Source of the DNA: Rudaea cellulosilytica DSM 22992
GTDB taxonomy: Bacteria; Pseudomonadota; Gammaproteobacteria; Xanthomonadales; Rhodanobacteraceae
Assembly: GCF_000378125.1 (NCBI RefSeq)
Contig: NZ_KB899243.1
Coordinates: 310,001-374,000, forward strand
Direction: 5' to 3'
Length of the DNA stretch: 64,000 bases
The notes under the pieces: generated by a model
The model's database searches: none
What the model was told of the DNA's origin: nothing
What the model saw: only the letters and a program-made list of their open reading frames with translations
Part shown: one piece after another, positions 1-8,551 of the stretch
Position numbering within the stretch: position 1 is the first letter of the stretch
Layout: every line of letters begins with the position of its first letter
Translations under genes and position numbers: made by a program

Positions 1-2
1 GC

Positions 3-188
3 CGCGAAATGGCCGCGGTCTACGTGCCGACCACGCCCAATCCGACCGGCGGCTATCTCGAAATCGTGCCGGTCGACGAGCTGATCGCGACCGACTGGAG
101 CGTCGACCAGGCGATGGCCTTCATCCTCTCCGGGGGCGCGGCGGGCCCGGACAAGCTGCCCGACATGCCGCGCGAACGCGCGCCATGA
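3..188 (+). CDS. DUF502 family membrane protein, C-terminal end (partial)
   Basis: Only the last 61 codons lie in the window and the 5' part is off the left edge. The visible protein contains VYVPTTPNPTGGYLEIVP followed by a segment ending in AMAFILSGG. Both are hallmarks of the DUF502 family of small inner-membrane proteins, in which the first motif follows two transmembrane helices. Function is unknown in the family. The stop codon TGA overlaps the start of the next gene (ATGA), so the M14 peptidase gene is probably translationally coupled to it. I am fairly sure of the family, because the PTTPNPTGG motif is distinctive. Confidence 0.75.
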   Translation, partial: REMAAVYVPTTPNPTGGYLEIVPVDELIATDWSVDQAMAFILSGGAAGPDKLPDMPRERAP

Positions 189-2020
189 TGAAACGGGTGT
201 GGAATTTCGCGATCGGCGTGTGCCTGCTCGCCGTCGCAACGGCGGCCGCGCAGGCCGCCGACTGGACCACGCCCGCCGAAGCGGCGCATTTCAAGACGAC
301 GCCGAGCTATGCCGACACGCGCGCTTATCTCGAAAAGCTCGCCGCGGCAGCACCCGACAGACTCAAATTGACGCGCTTTGGCGTCTCGCCGGAAGGTCGC
401 GACCTGATGCTGGTCGTCGCCGCGAGCGGCGGCGAGTTCACACCCGAAGCCGCGCGCGCTTCCGGCAAGGAGATCGTGTTCGTCCAGGCCGGCATCCATG
501 CGGGCGAGATCGAGGGCAAGGACGCGGGGCTGATGTTGCTGCGCGACCTCGTCGATGCGAAAGCGGCTGGGGCGCGAACATCGCCCGCCGCGGAGAGGCT
601 CAAGCATGCGCTCGACCACGCGATCCTCCTCTACCTGCCGATCTTCAACGTCGACGGCCACGAGAATTCCAATCCCTACCTGCGCATCAACCAGAACGGC
701 CCCGCCGAGATGGGGTTTCGCGCCACCGCGCAGAACCTCAATCTCAACCGCGACTACATCAAGGCCTATGCGCCCGAGATGCAGGCCTGGCTCGCGCTGT
801 GGAACGCATGGCTGCCGGATTTCCTCGCCGACATCCACACCACAGACGGCGCCGACTACCGCTACGACCTGACCTGGTACTCCGAGGATTGGGGGCCGCT
901 CGACAACGGCGTCAAGGCATGGCAGGACACCGCGCTGAAGAAGAGAATCTTTGCGGCGACGAACAAGCGCGGTCATCTGCTCTCGCCGTATCTCGAATTG
1001 AAGGACCACCGCGACATCACCAAGGGCATCGAGAACTTCGGCTCGGGCCAGCGCTTTTCGACGGGGTACGTCGCGCTGCAGAACCGTGCCGCGCTGCTGG
1101 TCGAAACGCACATGCTCAAACCATATGAGGTGCGCGTACGCGTCATCTACGATCTCGTCACCGCGATCCTCGATGACATCCGCGCGCACCCGGGCGAACT
1201 GCGCCGCGTTGTCGAAGCCGCCGACCGCAATACGATTGCGCGCGCAAACCAGCCAGACGCGACGCTGCCGATCCTGTTCGCCGCAGGCGACAAGCCCGTG
1301 GCGATGATACTGAAGGGATTCGACTTCACCCAGACGAAAAGCGAAATCTCCGGCGACATCTGGACGCAATACGATCCGGCGCGACCGAAGGACTACTCGA
1401 TTCCCAACTGGCGCGATCTCGTCGTCGCCAAGAGCGCGATGTTGCCGGTGGCGTATCTCGTGCCGGCCGGCTGGCCACAGGTCATCGCGAAATTGAAGCT
1501 GCATGGCCTGCGCGTGGAGACGACGACGCAGCCGCTAACGCTCGCCGTACAGCGATATCAAATCGACGATCCGCAGTGGGCAAGCACGCCGTTCGAGGGA
1601 CACCTCATGCTGCGCAAGTTCGTGGCAAAAACGGAAAATGCGACGCTGACCTTTCCGCCCGGTTCCGCAGTGGTACGTATGGATCAGCGTGCCGCGAACG
1701 TCGCCGTCAACCTGCTCGAGCCCGACGCGCCCGACTCGCTGCTGCGTTGGGGCACGTTCAACGCGATCTTCGAGCAGAAAGAAAGCGCCGATGCGCGCGT
1801 GCTCGAGAAGCTCGCACGCGACATGCTCGCGCAAGACACCTCGTTCAAGGCCGAGTTCGAAGAACGACTGAAGAACGACGCCGGTTTCGCTGCCGATCCA
1901 CGTGCGCGGCTGGAGTTCTTCTATCGCCGCTCGCCGTGGTATGCCAAGCAGAACATCGGCGCGTATCCGGTCGTCAAGCTCGATGCCGCCGCGCTGGCCA
2001 TGGCGCGTGCTGCCCCTTGA
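185..2020 (+). CDS. Secreted M14-family zinc carboxypeptidase
   Basis: A 611-residue zinc carboxypeptidase that should remove C-terminal residues from peptides outside the cytoplasm. Residues 1-24 form a signal peptide ending AAAQA. The M14 zinc site is visible as HAGE (H105, E108) and the later ligand H218 in DIHTTDG. The conserved NRDY (around R189) fits the substrate-carboxylate site, and E307 in LLVETH fits the catalytic glutamate. The C-terminal half after about residue 340 has no recognised motif and is longer than in classical pancreatic-type enzymes. The gene starts inside the stop codon of the DUF502 gene; a second ATG follows directly at 188. A strong terminator follows at 2148-2175. 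Confidence 0.88.
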   Translation: MMKRVWNFAIGVCLLAVATAAAQAADWTTPAEAAHFKTTPSYADTRAYLEKLAAAAPDRLKLTRFGVSPEGRDLMLVVAASGGEFTPEAARASGKEIVFVQAGIHAGEIEGKDAGLMLLRDLVDAKAAGARTSPAAERLKHALDHAILLYLPIFNVDGHENSNPYLRINQNGPAEMGFRATAQNLNLNRDYIKAYAPEMQAWLALWNAWLPDFLADIHTTDGADYRYDLTWYSEDWGPLDNGVKAWQDTALKKRIFAATNKRGHLLSPYLELKDHRDITKGIENFGSGQRFSTGYVALQNRAALLVETHMLKPYEVRVRVIYDLVTAILDDIRAHPGELRRVVEAADRNTIARANQPDATLPILFAAGDKPVAMILKGFDFTQTKSEISGDIWTQYDPARPKDYSIPNWRDLVVAKSAMLPVAYLVPAGWPQVIAKLKLHGLRVETTTQPLTLAVQRYQIDDPQWASTPFEGHLMLRKFVAKTENATLTFPPGSAVVRMDQRAANVAVNLLEPDAPDSLLRWGTFNAIFEQKESADARVLEKLARDMLAQDTSFKAEFEERLKNDAGFAADPRARLEFFYRRSPWYAKQNIGAYPVVKLDAAALAMARAAP

Positions 2021-2147
2021 CGGCACGCCGGCCATACCCCGCTCAGCACCGGATTGCGGCGACCATGCCTTCCGGCACTGCCCGCGCCGGCAAGAACCGA
2101 GCAGAGTGTGCCGCGAAAGCAGTCTCCTGCCTTCATTATTTGTCATC

Positions 2148-2175
2148 CGGCCGGCGCTTCACCGGCCGTTTTTTT
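2148..2175 (+). terminator. Rho-independent terminator after the M14 peptidase gene
   Basis: A perfect 7-bp GC stem (CGGCCGG at 2148-2154 pairs with CCGGCCG at 2162-2168) has a 7-base loop and is followed by seven T residues. It lies between two genes that read the same way, so it separates the M14 and M13 peptidase transcripts. Confidence 0.88.
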
Positions 2176-2261
2176 GTGCATGACTTTCCGCACTGCTGCG
2201 CGCCGCAGCCAGTGCTTACCGTGACCCACCGCAAACTCTTCGGAACCCGGGAAAATCTGCC

Positions 2262-4307
2262 ATGACCCATCGCCTGCGCCACCCGCTCGCTCTCGCCATC
2301 GCCTTCGCCTTCACCGGTGCAGCCCATGCGCTTTCGCCCACCTCCGGCAGCGCGCTCGATCCGGCGTCCTTCGATGCGAAGTTCAAGCCTTGTGACGATT
2401 TCTACGACCACGTCAATGCAAAATGGCTCGCGGCCAATCCGATTCCGGGTGATCGCACACGCTGGGGCACGTTCGACGAGCTGCGCGAGGCCAGCCTCAA
2501 GGCCCAGCACAAGCTGATCGAGGATCCGGCGATCGCCGCTGCGGCAAAAGGCACGATCGAACAAAAACTCGGCGATTTCTATGTAAGCGGCATGGACGAA
2601 GCCGCGATCGAAAAGGCCGGCATCGCGCCGCTCAAGCCGGAACTGGCGAAGATCGCCGCGATCAAGTCGACCAGCGATCTCGCCGCCTACATGATCGATG
2701 CACATGCACGCGGACTCGGCGGCTACTTCGGCTTCGGCGCCTACCCCGACTTCAAGAATTCGAGCACGGTCATCGGCTTCGCCGGCGAAGACGGCCTCGG
2801 CCTGCCGGAGCGCGCCTACTATCTGGAGGACAAGCCGGACTACGTGAAAATCCGCAGCGAGTACCTTGAGCATATCGAGAAGACGCTGGTCCTGGCTGGC
2901 GTCAAGGCGGACGAGGCCAAGCAGGATGCGCAATGGATCATGGCGCTGGAAACGCGCGACGCAAAAGCCTCGCTGTCGCCAATCGAGGCGCGCGATCCGA
3001 AAAACCAGTATCACTACGCGAGTGTCGCCGAGGCAGAGAAGGCGACGCCGCATTTTTCCTGGACCAAGTTCCTCGCCGCGCAGGGCTTGAAGGACGTGCA
3101 AGGCTTCTCGCTCTCGCATCCGGAATGGTTCGCCGAGTTCGACAAGATGCTGGCCGAGATCCCGGTAGCGCAGTGGAAGGCCTACCTGCGCTTCCACGCG
3201 ATCGACGACGCTTCACCGTACTTGTCGCGCGCCTTCGTCGAGGAGCACTTCGACTTCAGGGCACACAAGCTGCGCGGACAGAAAGAGATCGAGCCGCGCT
3301 GGAAACGCGTGCTCGGTGCCGTGAATGGGCAGATGGGTCAGGCGCTCGGCCAGCTCTATGTCAAAGAAAATTTCCCGCCCGAGGCAAAGCAGCGTGCCGA
3401 GCAGCTCGTCGCCAACCTGCAGGCCGCGCTGAAGCTGCGCATCGAGAAGCTCGACTGGATGAGCGAGGCGACCAAGGCCAAGGCGCTGGAAAAACTCTCG
3501 GCGTTCACGCCGAAAATCGGCTATCCGGACAAATGGCGCGACTGGACCGGCCTGTCGATCGCGCGCGCGGGCTACGTCGACAACCTGCTCGCCGCGAGCA
3601 AGTTCAATCACGACTGGCGCATGGGCCGCATCGGCAAGCCGGTCGACAAGACCGAATGGGGCATGACGCCGCAGACGGTGAATGCCTCGTACAACCCGCT
3701 GAAGAACGAGATCACCTTCCCCGCAGCGATCCTGCAGCCGCCCTACTTCGATGCCAAGGCCGACGACGCGCTCAACTATGGCGGCATCGGCGCGGTGATC
3801 GGCCACGAGATCACGCACGGCTTCGACGACAAGGGCAGCCAGTTCGATGCGCAGGGCAACAACAGCAACTGGTGGACCGACGACGACCGCAAGAAATTCA
3901 CCGAGCGCGCGGACAAGCTCGTTGCCCAGTTCGACGGCTATGTCGCGCTCGAGGATCTGCACGTGAAGGGCAAGCTCACGCTCGGCGAGAACATCGCCGA
4001 CCTCGGTGGCCTCAACGTCGCCTACGACGCGCTGCAGATTGCGCTGGCGAAGAATCCCGCCGAGGCGAAGTCGAAGATCGACGGTTTCAGCCAGGACCAG
4101 CGCTTCTTCCTCAACTTCGCGCGCCTGTGGCGCACGAACACGCTGCCGGCGACGGCGAAGGTCAATCTCAACACCGATCCGCATGCGCCGGGCCAGTTCC
4201 GCGCGATCGCCGCGCCGTCGAACATGCCCGCATTCGCACAAGCGTTCTCATGCAAGGCCGGCGATGCAATGGTGCGCGGTGGCGAGGCGCAGGTGAAGAT
4301 TTGGTAA
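2262..4307 (+). CDS. Secreted M13-family (neprilysin/PepO-like) metallopeptidase
   Basis: A 681-residue zinc endopeptidase of family M13, which cleaves oligopeptides in the periplasm or outside the cell. Residues 1-23 look like a signal peptide. The zinc motif HEITH is at H515-H519 and the third ligand is E576 in ENIADLGG, the M13 variant of ExxxD. The upstream VNASYNPLKNEITFPAAI stretch corresponds to the substrate-binding NAFY region of neprilysin, with NASY here. The C-terminus ends in tryptophan (VKIW) and a cysteine lies about 20 residues earlier, as in the family. Length fits M13. It has its own transcript, bounded by terminators at 2148-2175 and 4386-4415. Confidence 0.93.
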   Translation: MTHRLRHPLALAIAFAFTGAAHALSPTSGSALDPASFDAKFKPCDDFYDHVNAKWLAANPIPGDRTRWGTFDELREASLKAQHKLIEDPAIAAAAKGTIEQKLGDFYVSGMDEAAIEKAGIAPLKPELAKIAAIKSTSDLAAYMIDAHARGLGGYFGFGAYPDFKNSSTVIGFAGEDGLGLPERAYYLEDKPDYVKIRSEYLEHIEKTLVLAGVKADEAKQDAQWIMALETRDAKASLSPIEARDPKNQYHYASVAEAEKATPHFSWTKFLAAQGLKDVQGFSLSHPEWFAEFDKMLAEIPVAQWKAYLRFHAIDDASPYLSRAFVEEHFDFRAHKLRGQKEIEPRWKRVLGAVNGQMGQALGQLYVKENFPPEAKQRAEQLVANLQAALKLRIEKLDWMSEATKAKALEKLSAFTPKIGYPDKWRDWTGLSIARAGYVDNLLAASKFNHDWRMGRIGKPVDKTEWGMTPQTVNASYNPLKNEITFPAAILQPPYFDAKADDALNYGGIGAVIGHEITHGFDDKGSQFDAQGNNSNWWTDDDRKKFTERADKLVAQFDGYVALEDLHVKGKLTLGENIADLGGLNVAYDALQIALAKNPAEAKSKIDGFSQDQRFFLNFARLWRTNTLPATAKVNLNTDPHAPGQFRAIAAPSNMPAFAQAFSCKAGDAMVRGGEAQVKIW

Positions 4308-4385
4308 CGATTCGTATTGAACGTGGTCACGGATGACCGCCTTTTGATTCTCGTGATCACGCAGATCGCAAAGATATCTGCAAAG

Positions 4386-4417
4386 AAAAAGGGCGCGGAA
4401 AATTCCGCGCCCTTTTT
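4386..4417. terminator. Bidirectional rho-independent terminator
   Basis: A 10-bp stem, GGGCGCGGAA (4391-4400) with TTCCGCGCCC (4403-4412), is flanked by five A on the left and five T on the right. It can therefore end both the M13 peptidase transcript from the left and the lipoprotein transcript from the right. It sits between these convergent genes. Confidence 0.88.
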
Positions 4418-4443
4418 GCTCCGTTCGAACAGCCGGACTGGAC

Positions 4444-4932
4444 TTACTTGACCTGGAACGTGGTCGTCGACAGCGGTTTACCGTCGGAGACGACTTCGAG
4501 TGTGTAATTGCCGACCGGCCAACCCGACGGCTTGGTCAGCTTGTCGTCGATCGTGCCGGTGCTCGGCGCCGCGATCGTCTTGGCGTTGTCGGCAACGGTC
4601 TGGCCATCCTGGAACTTCCAGCGCAGATTGACCGCCACATTCGGCACCGTAGTCGTCAATGCGATCGTCGCGTAGATCGTGTCCTTGGTGCCGAAGGTGC
4701 CCACCGGCGCGCTGATCTTGCCGCTGGCATCGACCGCATTGCCGAGCACGACCGAGTTGACCTGTGCCGGAAGCGCAGGAGCTGGCGCAGGGGCCGGTGC
4801 GGGCGCGGGAGCCGCCGGAACGGGAGCCGGTGCCGGAGCCGGCGCCGGCGCCTCTTTCTTGCCGCAGGCCGCCAATGCCACGGCGCCGGCCAGAACGATC
4901 GTCAACGGAATGCGTTTGCTGAGCTTGTTCAT
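4444..4932 (-). CDS. Small lipoprotein with a Pro-Ala linker
   Basis: A 162-residue protein with a lipoprotein signal (lipobox LAAC, so Cys about residue 22 would be lipidated). An alternating Pro-Ala linker follows, roughly residues 27-55, then a compact domain of about 105 residues rich in beta-prone segments and ending STTTFQVK. The linker should hold the domain away from the membrane. I do not recognise the domain; the pattern of a disordered linker then an Ig-like domain is an impression only. I chose the ATG at 4932 because AGAGGG lies just upstream and the signal peptide begins directly after it; an in-frame start at 4983 would add 17 unlikely residues. Confidence 0.72.
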   Translation of the reverse strand: MNKLSKRIPLTIVLAGAVALAACGKKEAPAPAPAPAPVPAAPAPAPAPAPAPALPAQVNSVVLGNAVDASGKISAPVGTFGTKDTIYATIALTTTVPNVAVNLRWKFQDGQTVADNAKTIAAPSTGTIDDKLTKPSGWPVGNYTLEVVSDGKPLSTTTFQVK

Positions 4933-4994
4933 AACTACCCTCTGTCGTATGGATTCAAGTTTGGGCGTCTCGAAAGCCTGCATTCGATAATCTT

Positions 4995-5100
4995 CGCGCC
5001 GGCGTGCTCGGAACTCTCATGTACTTCTGCGTACACTCCGATTCCTGCGCTCCGGCACCGCGCCTGACCCCAGAAGGGATCGGCTCTTCGCTCGCTGCGG
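4995..5100. repeat. Dispersed intergenic repeat, copy 1
   Basis: This stretch, between the lipoprotein gene and the LysM gene, resembles the reverse complement of 45440-45545. Shared landmarks include GCCGGCGTGCTCGGAA, CTCATGTACT (CTCATTTACT in the other copy) and TTCCTGCGCTCCGGC, ending near CTTCGCTCGCT. It looks like a short non-coding dispersed element of about 100 bases. Confidence 0.6.
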
Positions 5101-5140
5101 CTTTCAGGGCGCCCGTTTGTCGCGCATGCGTGCGCTGCGA

Positions 5141-5434
5141 TCAGGCCGTTGCCTTGCCGGAAGCTGGCGCGGCGGGAATCGTGAGCACCTGTCCCGGATG
5201 GATCAGGTCGGGATTCTTGATCTTGTCGGTGTTGGCATCGAAGATCTTCTTCCATTGATTAGCATCGCCGTAGAAATGCTTTGCGATCTTCGACAGGCTA
5301 TCGCCGCTGACGACGGTGTAGGTCTGACTCGAAGCAGCCGAGCCTGCCGTCGATGCCGCGGTCGGCGTCGGCGTCATGTTGACCTTCACTTCGCTGTTGA
5401 CGTCGGAAAAATCCGCTTTCGGATCGTTGCTCAT
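5141..5434 (-). CDS. LysM-domain peptidoglycan-binding protein
   Basis: A 97-residue protein with one LysM domain at about residues 38-87 (YTVVSGDSLSKIAKHFYGD through IHPGQVLTIP). LysM binds N-acetylglucosamine-containing glycans such as peptidoglycan. No signal peptide is visible: the N-terminus is acidic then Thr/Ala-rich. It resembles the small cytoplasmic LysM proteins of the YgaU/Kbp type, but lacks their N-terminal BON domain. The start has a strong ribosome-binding site (AGGAGGAG). The gene stands alone between two minus-strand neighbours. Confidence 0.85.
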   Translation of the reverse strand: MSNDPKADFSDVNSEVKVNMTPTPTAASTAGSAASSQTYTVVSGDSLSKIAKHFYGDANQWKKIFDANTDKIKNPDLIHPGQVLTIPAAPASGKATA

Positions 5435-5645
5435 GATCGATATCTCCTCCTGCCCTGGTTGGAAAGTGCGATGAGGGTCTCAAGACCCGACGCACCCGCA
5501 CCATACACGTTTTTTTCTGCACACGCATGCGCTCCGCCGCACGAAAATTCGCTCGGTTCATCACTAACGATTACCTAACAAATTCGCGCAAGGTCGATCG
5601 ATGCAACGCGGACAAAGACAGCGCTATCGTCGGAGTTATTAGCGC

Positions 5646-6287
5646 TCAATCGCGACTGCGCAGCGCTTGCGCACGCCAATAACGCAGCAACACGAACCCC
5701 GCCGCCGCGCCGCCGAGATGGGCGAAGTGCGCGACGCCTTCCTGTGTGCCGGTGATGCCCATATACATTTCTATCGCGATGAAAATCGCGACTGCTATGG
5801 GCGCAGGAGTAGGAAAAGGAGTAAACAAGGAGATGATTCGTGCGCGAGGGTAAATCATTGCGTAGGCGAGCAGAATTCCAAACACGCCACCTGAAGCACC
5901 AATCGTCGGATAAAAATCCCCTGTTTTGAAGAAATGGATCGTCGCGAGTTGCGCCAGCGCCGCACCAACTACGCTAACGGAATAGAAAATAGTAAATCGA
6001 CGCGCGCCAAGCGCCTGCTCGACAGGGCCGCCGAACATCCACAGACCAAGCATGTTGAACGCGATGTGCGGAAAACCGCCATGCAGGAAACCGTAGCTGA
6101 CCAGTTGCCACGGCTCGAACGCAACACGCAGCACGCTGCCGTCGCCGAGATCGAAAAGACGCGAGCCATCGACCGGCCACAGCGCGAAATGCGCGGTCAG
6201 CCAATCGCCCGCGACCTGCTGCAGCAGAAAGACGATTACGTTCGCGATCAGCAACGCGCGTGTGACGGGAGGTAGGTTCTGCATCAA
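5646..6287 (-). CDS. Rhomboid-family intramembrane serine protease
   Basis: A 213-residue integral membrane protein with about six hydrophobic segments. Rhomboids cleave transmembrane substrates within the lipid bilayer. The catalytic serine is S132 in the GASGG motif (residues 130-134), and the partner histidine is most likely H190 in HFAHLGG. The upstream HIAFNMLGLWMFG (from about H74) is the conserved TM2 element holding the oxyanion residues His and Asn. Length fits a basic six-helix rhomboid. The gene is 22 bases downstream of the alkyltransferase-like gene on the same strand and may be co-transcribed. No substrate can be inferred. Confidence 0.92.
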   Translation of the reverse strand: MMQNLPPVTRALLIANVIVFLLQQVAGDWLTAHFALWPVDGSRLFDLGDGSVLRVAFEPWQLVSYGFLHGGFPHIAFNMLGLWMFGGPVEQALGARRFTIFYSVSVVGAALAQLATIHFFKTGDFYPTIGASGGVFGILLAYAMIYPRARIISLFTPFPTPAPIAVAIFIAIEMYMGITGTQEGVAHFAHLGGAAAGFVLLRYWRAQALRSRD

Positions 6288-6311
6288 AGATTCTCGTTCC
6301 TTGCGGGATGT

Positions 6312-6689
6312 TCAGAAACGCCAGATTTCCGCATCGAGATTGCGCTGCCAGCCGAACAATGCAAGGTCGACGCGACCCGCTTTGACCGCAACGCCCTCGT
6401 CGATCAGGCGCGCGCGCTGTTCGCGGAACGCGCGGCTGCCCGGCTTGAACGCGAAACGGCCATCGGCGCGCAGCACGCGATGCCAAGGCAGCTTGGCGTC
6501 GGCGCCCGCGTCGCCGAGCACGCGCCCGACCAGGCGCGCGTGCCGCGGCAGGCCGGCGCGCGCGGCAATTTCGCCGTAGCTCGCGACGCGTCCACGCGGA
6601 ATCGCGGCAATCGTGCGCACGATGGCCGCATGTTCGGGCTTGACACCCGTGGCGGCAACCTGTTTCGCCGGGGACTTCGCTTTCGCCAT
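6312..6689 (-). CDS. Alkyltransferase-like protein (ATL, MGMT fold)
   Basis: A 125-residue protein with the DNA-binding domain of O6-alkylguanine-DNA alkyltransferases. The alkyl-acceptor motif PCHRV is replaced by PWHRV at residues 68-72, with tryptophan W69 at the cysteine position. This is typical of ATL proteins, which bind O6-alkylguanine and flag it for nucleotide excision repair instead of removing the alkyl group. The helix motif RGRVASYGEIA (about 32-42) is also conserved. The reading frame stays open far upstream (to 7394), overlapping other genes, but the homologous protein starts at MAKAKS, so the ATG at 6689 is used. Confidence 0.85.
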   Translation of the reverse strand: MAKAKSPAKQVAATGVKPEHAAIVRTIAAIPRGRVASYGEIAARAGLPRHARLVGRVLGDAGADAKLPWHRVLRADGRFAFKPGSRAFREQRARLIDEGVAVKAGRVDLALFGWQRNLDAEIWRF

Positions 6690-6746
6690 ACGCTCCACTT
6701 CGTCTCCCCGGCACGTTAGCATAGGCGCCAATTCTGGGAGAAATTC

Positions 6747-7154
6747 ATGCAATCGTTCGAGGAAATCCGTGCGTACATCGCGGCGAAGCATCCGCTGCGC
6801 ATCAACGATCCATACTTGATCTGCTTCGACGTCGAACTCGAGCAGGGCAAGCGTCACCAAGGGCTGTACCTCGCGGAACTCAACGACGAAACCGGCGCCA
6901 CCTATCTGCGCGTGTCGACGCCGATCGGCCCGCTCACCGGCATGGATGCGCGCCGCTGCCTGCGTTTCAACTGGGAACAGCGCCTGGGATTTCTCGCGGT
7001 CAGCGACCTCGACGGCTCGCCCTACCTGCATCTGTGCGAAAACCGTCCGTACGAATTGCTCAACGCGAAGGAAATCGATCGCCTCGTCGCCGAACTCGGC
7101 CCGCTCGGCGACAAGCTCGAACAAGCGATTTCGCAGGGCGACGACACGCTCTGA
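6747..7154 (+). CDS. Conserved hypothetical protein
   Basis: A 135-residue soluble protein with no signal peptide or membrane segment. The sequence is of balanced composition and has a good ribosome-binding site (GGGAGAA, about 6 bases before the ATG), so it is very likely a real gene. It contains a beta-rich central part (YLICFDVELEQGKRHQGLYL and LRVSTPIGPL) and a helical C-terminus (residues 105-130). I do not recognise a family. The arrangement vaguely recalls small alpha/beta chaperone-like proteins (YbjN or type III chaperone folds), but I would not assign this. It is divergent from the alkyltransferase-like gene. Confidence 0.7.
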   Translation: MQSFEEIRAYIAAKHPLRINDPYLICFDVELEQGKRHQGLYLAELNDETGATYLRVSTPIGPLTGMDARRCLRFNWEQRLGFLAVSDLDGSPYLHLCENRPYELLNAKEIDRLVAELGPLGDKLEQAISQGDDTL

Positions 7155-7292
7155 AAACGGAAACTGCGGTCCGTCCCTCCGGCACGGCTTCAATGCGCTC
7201 GGCTTGACCTTTCTTGAAGATTGCTTACATCCGTATACCCAATTGGGAGTATCGTTGCGCCGACGCGATGCATGAGTCAGGAGGAGTGAATC

Positions 7293-8540
7293 ATGAGCGC
7301 ACGCATGAGAACCTCGGGAACGTTCTTGGCCGCCGTTGTTGCCCTCGCCACGCTTTCGGCTTGTTCGACCATTGCCACAGCACCGAAGGCACAAGGCATT
7401 TCAAAGCAACCAACGAATTCGACTCCCAACTATGTCGGCACCGAGTTCAGCCGGGCCGAACTCGAGCAGATGCTCGCACCGGTCGCGCTGTATCCGAACG
7501 ATGTGCTCGGCCTGGTGCTTTTGGCAGCGACGGCCCCGGACGATGTACTCGCCGCGGCGGAATGGTCGCGCGGCCATTCCGAACTTGACGGCGATGCCGC
7601 GATCGACGCGGGCTCGAAGCAAGGTTGGGATCCGGCCGTCACTGCGCTCCTCGCGTTTCCGCAGATCCTGGAAATGCTCAGCGAACAGATCGACTGGACT
7701 CGCCGGCTCGGCGACATCGTGCTCGCCCAGAGCGCGGACGTCAGCCTCGCGATCAGGGACTTGCGCCGGCGCTCGGTCGAGTCCGGCGTCCTCGATGGCG
7801 TCCCGGACAATCTGTACGTCTTCGACGGCAGCGGCGACGTGTTCATCGACAGCGGCTTCAAGGGCTATTACTACATCCCCACCTGCAATTCTTCCGTTGC
7901 CTACGGAACCTGGCCTTGGCCCGACTACCCGCCTGCGGATTCGAACGGCTGGATTCGGCGCTACTACTGGGTTCCGTGTACCTGGGACACCTATTACCAC
8001 GTCCACCGCCGCGTCTTCGCTCACAGCTACCGGAACTGGCACAAGCATCACCAGCACGATCCCGCACATCCCTGCCCGCCGCGCAGTGCCGTCGCGTGGA
8101 AGCACGTCGATCATGCGGATCGGCACGCAATCGCGTACGCCACACACTCCAATGCGCCGCGCAATGTCGACGCATCGCCACTCGCCATTGCCCGCCCATC
8201 GGCCTGGGCGCCGCGCGAATCACGAGCAGCGCGAGAATCGTTGCCGCCCGCGCGCTACAGCAGCCGCGAGAGTCCCGCCGTGGGCGCACGCCCGGGTTCG
8301 GTCTTCCATTTCAACGGGGCCTTAGGCGGCGGTCGCATGGTTTCGGCGAGTAGCGGCGGTTCTCCGGTTTCCTTTGGCGGCAGTCACGGCAGTTCCGGCG
8401 GCGGATCTTCCACCCACGGCGCGTCGAGCGGTGGCGGTTCGTCGTCCGGCTCGTCTGCGTCGAGCAGCGCGTCGACATCCATCTCTACGTCCTCTTCCAG
8501 CAGCAGCTCGGGCTCGGCGAGTTCCTCGCGCGCCCACTGA
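7293..8540 (+). CDS. DUF3300-domain lipoprotein with Ser-rich tail
   Basis: A 415-residue protein with a lipoprotein signal (LSACST, Cys near residue 24). The DUF3300 domain covers about residues 48-160, with the family signature LAPVALYPNDVLGLVLLAAT. The middle region is Tyr/Trp/His-rich (residues 195-260). The last 65 residues are almost only Ser, Gly and Thr, an apparently disordered tail. The function of DUF3300 is unknown. A strong ribosome-binding site (CAGGAGGAG) precedes the ATG. The protein should be anchored in the envelope and is probably exported to the outer membrane or periplasm. It converges with the response-regulator gene 11 bases beyond its stop. Confidence 0.85.
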   Translation: MSARMRTSGTFLAAVVALATLSACSTIATAPKAQGISKQPTNSTPNYVGTEFSRAELEQMLAPVALYPNDVLGLVLLAATAPDDVLAAAEWSRGHSELDGDAAIDAGSKQGWDPAVTALLAFPQILEMLSEQIDWTRRLGDIVLAQSADVSLAIRDLRRRSVESGVLDGVPDNLYVFDGSGDVFIDSGFKGYYYIPTCNSSVAYGTWPWPDYPPADSNGWIRRYYWVPCTWDTYYHVHRRVFAHSYRNWHKHHQHDPAHPCPPRSAVAWKHVDHADRHAIAYATHSNAPRNVDASPLAIARPSAWAPRESRAARESLPPARYSSRESPAVGARPGSVFHFNGALGGGRMVSASSGGSPVSFGGSHGSSGGGSSTHGASSGGGSSSGSSASSSASTSISTSSSSSSSGSASSSRAH

Positions 8541-8551
8541 TCCGCTGATCG

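Noticed and set aside
4679-4990. A Gly-Ala-rich protein on the plus strand
   Set aside because: It is antisense to the Pro-Ala linker of the lipoprotein gene, whose codons read as Gly-Ala in reverse.
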